From: Chloroflexota bacterium
GTDB lineage: Bacteria > Chloroflexota > Anaerolineae > Aggregatilineales > Phototrophicaceae
Length of the DNA: 5,109 nucleotides
Reading direction: 5' to 3'
Assembly (NCBI GenBank): GCA_003242205.1
Contig: QGUR01000314.1
Coordinates: 1-5,109 of the forward strand
Shown here: one piece after another, positions 1-5,109 of the stretch
Layout: each line of letters opens with the position of its first letter
Numbering within the stretch: position 1 is the first letter of the stretch
The notes under the pieces: model-generated
Databases searched by the model: none
Seen by the model: the letters and a program-made list of their open reading frames with translations, nothing else
Told to the model about the DNA's origin: nothing
Made by a program: the position numbers and the translations under genes

Positions 1-52
1 CGCAATTTACCCCTCTTTTTTCTCGGCCTCCTTAGATTTTTATAAGAGACAG
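1..52 (+). other. Probable tagmentation (Nextera/Tn5 mosaic-end) adapter remnant, not genomic
   Basis: Positions 34-52 read AGATTTTTATAAGAGACAG. The engineered Tn5 mosaic end used in tagmentation libraries is AGATGTGTATAAGAGACAG, so 17 of 19 bases match and both mismatches are G read as T. The orientation is right for an adapter at a left edge, with the ACAG end pointing into the insert. Positions 20-33 align without gaps to the read-1 adapter prefix TCGTCGGCAGCGTC at 8 of 14 bases, including an exact TCGGC at 23-27. Positions 1-19 are a low-complexity, T- and C-rich stretch that could be the index and outer adapter with miscalls, but I see no firm match there. The composition of 1-52 also differs from the GC-rich remainder. 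Natural IS50 outer and inner ends match worse, at 14 of 19 each. The mosaic-end match is strong; the extent to the left of 34 is inference. Confidence 0.88.
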
Positions 53-3000
53 GTACCAATGACCGGCAGACCGACGTTGATTTCCGCACCGAAGCCGAAG
101 GCCATTTGCAGGCTGGGGCCGGTCTTGATGTCCGCCGCGATGCGCAGATCGACCGAGCCGGTTGCGTAGATCGTGGCGGCGGCCACGCTGACGCACATGA
201 CCGACAAACGCCCGTAGAAATCCAGGAACGCGCCCGCGGACGGGATCAACTGGCCAGGGTTGTCGGTCAGCGCGAAGACCTCGTTGAAGTAAACGCCGAC
301 GCCCAGACTGGCTTCGAGCTTGAGCGGCGCGGTCGGGCTGTCCAGCGCGGGCGGCGGGAAACGCACCAGCGGAATTTCCTTGCGCGCGTGGAAGGCATAA
401 TTCCAGCTATCGGCCGAATTGCTCATGGCGATTTCCAGCCCTTTGGCGAAGGCGTCCTTGTAATCGCCGCCCTGCAGCATGAGCAGGATTTGCAGAATGT
501 CGATGACCGGTTGCAGGGCGTCGCTGAATTCCAGTTCCGGCCCCTGAAAGGCGGGCGCGGCCCCTTTCTCGGCGTCGAACTTGCCCTTGATGAGCATCAG
601 GCGCGTCAGCGGTCCAAGATCGACAATCATGGCGATATTGTTCAGCTTGGACAGCCAGCGTCGGCCCATCTGGGCCGCTGCCGAGTCGATGCCAAATTGC
701 ATAACGCCATCGGCCTGTTTGTTGCCGTCCTTGTCCCGCTTGTCGTACTCGATGTAGATCTTGAGAAAGTCCTCGTTGATGATGTACCAGGGCCCATCGG
801 GCAGCAGCATTTCAAAAATCGCGTCAGGATTGGCCTCATCCAGCAGCCGGAAACCTTCCTCGATGATCTTGGTCTTAAAAGCGCCAAGGTTGAGGGGAAT
901 GGCGTCTTCCAGATTGGGGAAAATACCGACCGAGTTGAGCATCCGATAGGCGTCGGCGAAATCGGGCAGCTCGCTCAGCAGTTCGTCCAGCCCTTCTTCG
1001 TAGCGCGGTTTACGGAACAGCACCTTCTGCGTGCCGGTCGATTGCAACAAGCCGAAGAAAATTGAGGATGGCGTGGCATTCCGCACCAGTTCCATCGGGT
1101 TTTCGAGGCGCAGCGGCGCGTTCGACGGCGTGCCCAGCTTGCCCAACCGGATCAGCGGAATGGCGGCATCGTCGGGCAGTGGCGAAACTTCTCCGCTGGC
1201 ATGCTGGTACTGCACCGCGCTCCAGGCGCCGTCTTTCGGCAGGATGACCGATCCGCGCGCCGTGCTGACGAATAACGGCTTCGTCCCGCCGCCGTCAACC
1301 GACTCGCTGACGTCGACACGGACAACCCGCATCTGCTGGCCGGATGCGCCGATGTCGATGACACAGTCCACCGGGCCACCTAGCGAGCCAAACTGCTCGC
1401 GCAGCACGTCGCGGAAGAAAGTTTCGGGAATGGGCTGGCCTTTCGGGCCAAGCTGTACGTAGCCGAGCATGCCCTTCGACGGCACGCGGCCCTGTACGGC
1501 CCCGCTTTTCACAAACTCGATCTCGACGTCCGCATCGAAATAGACGGGCTGGAGCCTGACGGGCGAATTGCGGAACTGGGCCGGCGTCGTGTTATCGATC
1601 ACCCGCTCGATATTGGCGTCGTCGATATAAGTCTCGCCATTGGAGCGGTTCCACACGCGGTCAAAGATCGGGATGTCCGGCGTTTCCGTGATATTGCGGA
1701 CGTTGAAAACGCCTTTGACGATGCCGGGATGGAACTCATACGGGTTGCCGCGGAACTGCTTCTGGGTGTTGCCGCCGCCCAGATCGACGTGAACGTAATA
1801 GCTGAAATCGTAGACGCCCGGCGTTTCGGCCTGCCAGCCGGTATCGAAGCGGTAGACGTAGCTGCTGCTCACGCGGAAGATGACAATCGTGCGGACGACG
1901 CGAATGCCCCACGGATAGACGACGCTTTTCACCTGAATGACTTCGTGGGCCGTGCGACCGATGAAAACGTCGAAGTGGGCCTGGCTGGTTTCGGCGAAGG
2001 CGGCGTTCGGGTTTTCCCAGTGGCTGAAGGTGCTCGCGCCATAGCCGGAAAAGTCGATGCGCTCCAGCGGCACCCCCCGGTCGCCATAGCCGCCGGTGAG
2101 GACGAAAAACTCGTTGTTGAAAATCTCGGCGACGCTGGAACCAAGCGTGCCCGTGCCGGTCGTCGTGCCGTTGGGCAGAACGATGTTGTTCAACTGGAGC
2201 GTGCCGCCGATGAACATCGGGCTTTCGTTCTGGCGTTCCGGCGCGTTGACCTGAATTTGCAGCGCGCCTGTCAGCGCGCCATCGCGGAAACTCTCCCGGT
2301 TCAGCCGTAGTCCGGCATCGGGATGCGTGGCGTGGTTTTTATTGATCTCGGCAAAGGCTTTCAGCCCGAAAGGCAGCGTGAAGAGCGCGCCCGTGAAGCC
2401 GTCGGCGGGGCCATGAAAGTATGCCAGCAGTTCGTCGACTTTGGGCAGCGGCGCAACCGGCACCTGTTCCCGATTGTCGTTGAACAGACGTGTTGGCCCG
2501 CCGTCATCCGGGTAATAGTTCAGCAGCGCCGGGGGATCGCCAGCCACCGACGGCGGCGTCAGGTTGAAAAGCGGCTCCCACGAATGCTGTGGCACGGTGA
2601 AGGCGCGCACGAACCGGCCCTCGGCCGTCATGTCCAGCCCATCGACCTGAAGCGGGAACAGGCTCTGCGTATGATCGTCATCCTGCTGCGCGCCGTAGAT
2701 GCGATAGAAGATATAGTCGTTGTCCGATACCCGGCCCGGGTCGAACCAGGCGAAACTGACGCCCATCCAGTCGGCGTTGGTCGAAACGTCGAGCAGCGCA
2801 AACTGCTCGCGGTAGAACGCGCGGAACAGCCGGTCCCAGATCGCTTCCAGCGGAATATCGGAGCTGGAAGCGGCGGCACTGACGCCCGTCCGGGCCAGCA
2901 GCGCAGAATCGTAGTTCGGCGCGAGCGCGATTGAAGACGCCATCAGGGAGGTCGCCGCCTGCGTCAGCGGCAGAATGTGGAACCGCGTATTGACGTCGTC

Positions 3001-4812
3001 CGGCTCGTCACCGGCTGCTTTATGCCATAGCATCTGGCACAGCAGCAGGAGTGGCAGGACGGAGCCGCCGGTATCGCGCCCGCGTCCGCGGCGGCGGAAG
3101 ACCAGATCGTTGGCGGCGTAGGGATCGGGCAGAGTCGGCAGCAGCCCATACATGCCGAACAGAAGCGACAGGTTGCCGGTTTCGACCATTTCGTCGTCGC
3201 GCAACGTGGCGATCAGGAAGTAGGCGGCCACCGGCGTAACGGTAAAGAGCGCGTTATGCAGGGCGAGCGCTAGGGGTTGGAGCGCCTGTTGTGGCTGGCC
3301 GGGATTGAAGTTGTCCAGCAGGACGTTGGCGTCGATCAAATAGACGCGCCGCAGCGTCTCGGTATGGATCAGGTACATCAGCGTGTCGGTCGCGCGGACG
3401 GCGACCACGTTGTTGCCGGCATCCACCGGCCGGTCCAGCCGGGCCTCGGTATCGACCTGCGCCAGCAAAACCTGATCGCCCGTCGAGGCGGCGGCGTAAT
3501 ACAGCGGGAACGAAGCGCCATAGCGCACTTCAACCGAGGAACGATACGGCGATGTTTCGCCTTGCCAGAGCAAAAAGCGCTGGCTGGCGAGCAGATTGCT
3601 GGCTTGCAAATCGACGATTGTCAGCAGATTGGGGGACAGGACGATCCACGGGTTAGGCAGATAAATGGGCCCGGCGCGCAGCCCGGGCCAGGTCAGCGAG
3701 AGGTCGGAATTGCCCTGAACGGCGATGCTGCCGTTAGCGGTGACGGACGTCGGTTGCGCGGTGTCGATCTGGGCAACCGGCAACAGCCAGCCCGACTGCA
3801 CAATGCCGGCGCTGCCACGCGCCTGCACAAACGGTGAAGCGGACTTTTCGACCGCGAGTTCGTCGCTGCTGGCCCGAAGCGGAACCAGTACGCCTTTCAA
3901 CAGCTCGTTATAAACGGGTTTCTCGCCGGCACTCCATTCGAACCGTAGTTGCTGGCCATAGAGCGTCCACGCGCAGCGGCCAACCGCATCGACGGCCTGC
4001 TCGGTCTGGGAAAAATGAAAGCGGATGCCGTCAGGTGTCTGCAAGCTGGCGGAAGCGGCGTCATTCGGCGGACGTGAAGGCTCTGGCCGGTCGACCTGGG
4101 CAGGTTGAAGCCGAAACGTCACCGAGCAGGTCGCGCCCGGAGGGAGCGTCAGACGGCCTGTCTCGACCTGCGCTGCCTCTGACAGGCTTATTTCGCCGGA
4201 TTGCAGGCTGAAACCGACATAACCCTGCGCCGGCGCATTCGCGGCCAGCAGATCGGCCCGCACCCATATGCTTCCGGCCCCAAGTTCATACCGCGCCCGG
4301 CCCGCCTGCGCGCCCCTGCCGGTCGCAACCGGGCGCGACGACATGAAAAACAGCAGTGCCGGGTCTGGCTGTCCCGACAGATACAACGGGACCAATTGCA
4401 GGATCGGAAACAGGTCGAACCAGAGCTGACGGCCATCCTGAGTGACAACCGGCCCGATGGAGCGTTCCGGGGTCTGTCCGGCGGCCCATTCCGGCTGAGA
4501 ATCGGCGATGATGGAGCTGACGAGAGGAACTTCCCGCCGCGCGACCCGGTAAGCCGGTTCGGCGGGCGGTCGCATTTCCTCGACCACACGGCGGATGCGC
4601 CGCAAGCGTTCCACATCCGCCGGGCGTTCGGGCGCGGGCATGTAGCGCTCAAAGGCGTATTTCGGCGCGCTGATGGCGGCCAGATCGCGGCTGGAAAGCG
4701 TGTTTCCCAGCTCGCGCAACTGGTCGAGAAATACAGGTTCCTCAACAGCATCTGGCTCCAGTCGGGCCAGAAAACGAATCAGATCTTCCGGTGTGCCTAT
4801 TTCGTTCGCCAT
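40..4812 (-). CDS. Giant protein of unknown family, 3' end probably missing
   Basis: This is a single open frame of 1590 codons without interruption. I do not recognise the family and assign no function. The ATG at 4812 is the only possible start: an in-frame TGA lies at 4834-4836, no start codon lies between them, and AGGGG sits 7 bases upstream. There is no signal peptide. Residues 1-100 are charged and probably helical, rich in Arg, Glu and Pro. Residues about 100-480 look beta-rich. Residues about 480-620 carry hydrophobic stretches (LPLLLLCQMLW near 586-596) that are too short for clear membrane spans. Residues about 860-1010 form a Gly/aromatic-rich block with SGYGASTFSHW (922-932) and YPWGIRVVRTI (966-976). 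An acidic loop DKDGNKQADG (1360-1369) resembles a calcium-binding DxDGNxxxD loop. Residues about 1496-1587 alternate hydrophobic and small residues in beta-strand style. The last three residues and the stop come from adapter-like bases, so the real protein probably extends beyond residue 1587. Cysteines are rare (five genuine). An enzyme is not evident; a large structural, surface or secreted-complex protein is conceivable but unproven. Confidence 0.9.
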   Translation of the reverse strand: MANEIGTPEDLIRFLARLEPDAVEEPVFLDQLRELGNTLSSRDLAAISAPKYAFERYMPAPERPADVERLRRIRRVVEEMRPPAEPAYRVARREVPLVSSIIADSQPEWAAGQTPERSIGPVVTQDGRQLWFDLFPILQLVPLYLSGQPDPALLFFMSSRPVATGRGAQAGRARYELGAGSIWVRADLLAANAPAQGYVGFSLQSGEISLSEAAQVETGRLTLPPGATCSVTFRLQPAQVDRPEPSRPPNDAASASLQTPDGIRFHFSQTEQAVDAVGRCAWTLYGQQLRFEWSAGEKPVYNELLKGVLVPLRASSDELAVEKSASPFVQARGSAGIVQSGWLLPVAQIDTAQPTSVTANGSIAVQGNSDLSLTWPGLRAGPIYLPNPWIVLSPNLLTIVDLQASNLLASQRFLLWQGETSPYRSSVEVRYGASFPLYYAAASTGDQVLLAQVDTEARLDRPVDAGNNVVAVRATDTLMYLIHTETLRRVYLIDANVLLDNFNPGQPQQALQPLALALHNALFTVTPVAAYFLIATLRDDEMVETGNLSLLFGMYGLLPTLPDPYAANDLVFRRRGRGRDTGGSVLPLLLLCQMLWHKAAGDEPDDVNTRFHILPLTQAATSLMASSIALAPNYDSALLARTGVSAAASSSDIPLEAIWDRLFRAFYREQFALLDVSTNADWMGVSFAWFDPGRVSDNDYIFYRIYGAQQDDDHTQSLFPLQVDGLDMTAEGRFVRAFTVPQHSWEPLFNLTPPSVAGDPPALLNYYPDDGGPTRLFNDNREQVPVAPLPKVDELLAYFHGPADGFTGALFTLPFGLKAFAEINKNHATHPDAGLRLNRESFRDGALTGALQIQVNAPERQNESPMFIGGTLQLNNIVLPNGTTTGTGTLGSSVAEIFNNEFFVLTGGYGDRGVPLERIDFSGYGASTFSHWENPNAAFAETSQAHFDVFIGRTAHEVIQVKSVVYPWGIRVVRTIVIFRVSSSYVYRFDTGWQAETPGVYDFSYYVHVDLGGGNTQKQFRGNPYEFHPGIVKGVFNVRNITETPDIPIFDRVWNRSNGETYIDDANIERVIDNTTPAQFRNSPVRLQPVYFDADVEIEFVKSGAVQGRVPSKGMLGYVQLGPKGQPIPETFFRDVLREQFGSLGGPVDCVIDIGASGQQMRVVRVDVSESVDGGGTKPLFVSTARGSVILPKDGAWSAVQYQHASGEVSPLPDDAAIPLIRLGKLGTPSNAPLRLENPMELVRNATPSSIFFGLLQSTGTQKVLFRKPRYEEGLDELLSELPDFADAYRMLNSVGIFPNLEDAIPLNLGAFKTKIIEEGFRLLDEANPDAIFEMLLPDGPWYIINEDFLKIYIEYDKRDKDGNKQADGVMQFGIDSAAAQMGRRWLSKLNNIAMIVDLGPLTRLMLIKGKFDAEKGAAPAFQGPELEFSDALQPVIDILQILLMLQGGDYKDAFAKGLEIAMSNSADSWNYAFHARKEIPLVRFPPPALDSPTAPLKLEASLGVGVYFNEVFALTDNPGQLIPSAGAFLDFYGRLSVMCVSVAAATIYATGSVDLRIAADIKTGPSLQMAFGFGAEINVGLPVIGTCLL

Positions 4813-4819
4813 AGGGCTG

Positions 4820-4824
4820 CCCCT
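4820..4824 (-). promoter_or_regulatory. Ribosome binding site of the giant gene, partly in a small stem
   Basis: AGGGG on the minus strand lies 7 bases before the ATG at 4812, good spacing for a Shine-Dalgarno site, and it supports this start. The same bases form a 4-bp inverted repeat (AGGG, loop GCAG, CCCT on the minus strand) spanning 4813-4824. Part of the site could therefore be paired in the mRNA. The stem is short, so its regulatory meaning is uncertain. Confidence 0.6.
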
Positions 4825-4855
4825 GAGATGCCTTCAGACTAAACCGGCTGGCTGA

Positions 4856-4874
4856 GGCAGGGACAGACCCTGCC
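4856..4874 (-). repeat. Perfect 7-bp inverted repeat in the leader of the giant gene
   Basis: GGCAGGG (4856-4862) and CCCTGCC (4868-4874) form a perfect 7-bp GC-rich stem with a 5-base loop. It lies 44-62 bases upstream of the ATG of the giant gene, in what would be its 5' leader if transcription starts upstream. No T run follows, so it is not an obvious terminator. It could be a protein-binding palindrome, an mRNA-stabilising hairpin, or part of a longer leader fold with the neighbouring stem at 4889-4916. Confidence 0.55.
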
Positions 4875-4879
4875 GGGCG

Positions 4880-4916
4880 AAAAACGCGCCCTTGCAGCGG
4901 ATTACGGCTGCAAGGG
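4880..4916 (-). terminator. Terminator-like hairpin between the tnpB element and the giant gene
   Basis: CCCTTGCAGC and GCTGCAAGGG form a perfect 10-bp stem with an 8-base loop (4889-4916). On the minus strand it is followed by four bases (CGCG) and then TTTTT (4884-4880). The other strand has no T run after the stem, so it would work in the minus direction only. That would stop transcripts coming from tnpB or its omega-RNA before they enter the giant gene. The 4-base gap before the T run makes it less than ideal as an intrinsic terminator. GGGCG/CGCCC (4875-4879 with 4887-4891) could form a competing small stem. Confidence 0.55.
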
Positions 4917-4948
4917 GATAGCACTACCTGCTTGATGTGGGTCATAGA

Positions 4949-4969
4949 CCCCACGCCTAAAGGCGGGGG
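4949..4969 (-). repeat. Right-end hairpin with bulged T (TnpA recognition-type palindrome)
   Basis: On the minus strand CCCCCGCC and GGCG-T-GGGG pair over 8 bp around a TTTA loop, leaving one unpaired T (position 4953). IS608 TnpA recognises sub-terminal hairpins that carry an extrahelical T, and this structure has the same form. The TAG stop of tnpB is at the loop/stem junction (4959-4957). An overlapping 5-bp repeat GGGTC/GACCC (4939-4951) uses three of the same bases, so the two hairpins exclude each other at least in part. Confidence 0.75.
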
Positions 4970-5109
4970 CTTGTCCCTGGCGCGACGCCCGCAGGCGTCT
5001 CCGAGACAATAGGCGGTATGACAGCCGCCCATGCAATGTTTCTAGCCGCGTTGACATCGGCATGAGCCGTGTGTCCGCAAGCACAGCAGAGGAACTCGCT
5101 TTGAGACTT
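4957..5109 (-). CDS. tnpB: TnpB RNA-guided endonuclease, C-terminal 50 residues (5' end beyond window)
   Basis: The frame enters from the right edge and ends at TAG (4959-4957), giving 50 residues. TnpB is the RNA-guided DNA nuclease encoded by IS200/IS605-type elements, ancestral to Cas12. Residues 6-12 read FLCCACG, where C8 and C11 are the second CxxC pair of the C-terminal zinc finger. Residues 16-25 read HADVNAARNI, the conserved RuvC-III motif. D18 (codon 5058-5056) is the third catalytic acid, equivalent to D361 of ISDra2 TnpB. The last 25 residues form a Pro/Ala-rich tail ending in GTSPRL; its coding DNA overlaps the omega-RNA and right-end hairpin, so its sequence is probably constrained as RNA and DNA. 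The two visible key motifs are intact, but whether the rest is functional cannot be judged from here. Confidence 0.92.
   Translation of the reverse strand, partial: KSQSEFLCCACGHTAHADVNAARNIAWAAVIPPIVSETPAGVAPGTSPRL

Larger units (their letters stand above)
4912..5109 (-). ncRNA. Putative omega-RNA (reRNA) scaffold and guide, 5' end undefined
   Basis: TnpB omega-RNAs are read from the 3' part of tnpB through the right end, with the guide taken from the flanking DNA. Here the minus strand shows nested stems that fit such a scaffold. TTGTCTC (5009-5003) pairs with GGGACAA (4977-4971), with one G-T wobble, and encloses a perfect 6-bp hairpin GACGCC/GGCGTC with a 4-base loop (4984-4999). A further 5-bp stem GGCGG/CCGCC lies just upstream within tnpB. 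The terminal hairpin at 4949-4969 follows. If the element ends at 4932, the guide would start at 4931 and read GCAGGTAGTGCTATCCCCTT. The class is established knowledge; the exact ends and guide are inference. Confidence 0.5.
4932..5109 (-). mobile_element. Right end of an IS200/IS605 (IS1341-type) element, partial
   Basis: The stretch contains the 3' end of tnpB followed at once by the hairpin typical of IS200/IS605 right ends. The stop codon of tnpB lies within this hairpin, a usual arrangement for these elements. The likely right boundary is TCAA on the minus strand (4935-4932), the same tetranucleotide at which IS608 is cut at its right end; this boundary is inference. The left end, and any tnpA, lie beyond the window, so I cannot say whether the element is autonomous or a tnpB-only IS1341-type. 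The element shares the strand of the giant gene, and its boundary lies about 120 bases from that gene's start. Confidence 0.8.

Noticed and set aside
34..52. Natural Tn5/IS50 terminal repeat
   Set aside because: The sequence matches the engineered mosaic end at 17 of 19 but IS50 outer and inner ends at only 14 of 19 each, and no IS50 sequence adjoins it.
106..1065. Plus-strand open frame of 319 codons opposite the giant gene
   Set aside because: It lies wholly antisense to a much longer frame and shows no family resemblance. Long antisense frames are common opposite GC-rich genes. The same applies to the plus-strand frames at 1729-2310, 2323-2934, 3277-3837 and 4201-4842.
4188..4751. Minus-strand frame of 187 codons overlapping the N-terminal part of the giant gene
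   Set aside because: It is an out-of-frame shadow rich in Arg, Ser and Pro, as expected from shifted GC-rich codons, and no feature supports translation.
586..4812. Possible frameshift, pseudogene break or internal repeats in the giant gene
   Set aside because: The frame is continuous and I found no repeated protein segment or internal stop. Composition is even from end to end.
4813..4931. Sigma-70 promoter for the giant gene
   Set aside because: Candidates such as TTGCAG or TATCCC lack a partner box at suitable spacing, so no promoter is called.
4742..5032. Minus-strand frame of 96 codons spanning the tnpB 3' end, the leader and the start of the giant gene
   Set aside because: It crosses the IS right-end hairpin and the terminator-like stem in a different frame from tnpB and overlaps the true start at 4812. 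It is a chance frame.
1..5109. CRISPR array, tRNA, rRNA or riboswitch
   Set aside because: No regularly spaced direct repeats and no cloverleaf or known riboswitch core were seen. The only structured RNA candidate is the omega-RNA at the right edge.

Overview
The window is bacterial-type DNA of fairly high GC (about 60% by eye). It holds one very long minus-strand gene, the 3' end of an IS200/IS605-type element upstream of it, and an apparent sequencing-adapter remnant at the left edge. The C-terminal style of the TnpB remnant is widespread in bacteria, so I do not assign a phylum. No rRNA, tRNA or housekeeping gene is present to anchor the taxonomy.

Layout. Positions 1-52 do not look genomic. 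Positions 34-52 match the engineered Tn5 mosaic end of Nextera/tagmentation libraries at 17 of 19 bases, and both mismatches are G-to-T. Positions 20-33 weakly continue into the read-1 tagmentation adapter. Genomic sequence therefore probably starts at 53. Positions 53-4812 (minus strand) are a single uninterrupted reading frame of at least 1587 residues that I cannot assign to a known family. Its apparent stop codon (40-42) lies inside the adapter-like sequence, so the gene most likely continues past the left edge. Positions 4813-4931 are a short leader with three inverted repeats. The largest, 4889-4916, is a 10-bp perfect stem followed by a T run on the minus strand and resembles a terminator. 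Positions 4932-5109 are the right end of an IS200/IS605/IS1341-type element: the last 50 codons of tnpB, with the zinc-finger CxxC and the RuvC-III DxNAAxNI motif, the terminal hairpin with a bulged T, and the region where an omega-RNA scaffold would be encoded.

How the parts relate. tnpB and the large gene share a strand, and the IS right end points at the large gene. An omega-RNA guide read from the element's flank would cover part of the leader of that gene, including one arm of the terminator-like hairpin. This terminator could insulate the large gene from IS transcription. No convincing promoter for the large gene is visible in the short interval.

The most useful points for a reader are that the annotated C-terminus of the large protein is probably artificial, that the large protein is an unassigned giant, and that the right edge carries a tnpB 3' end short enough to be missed by ORF length cut-offs.
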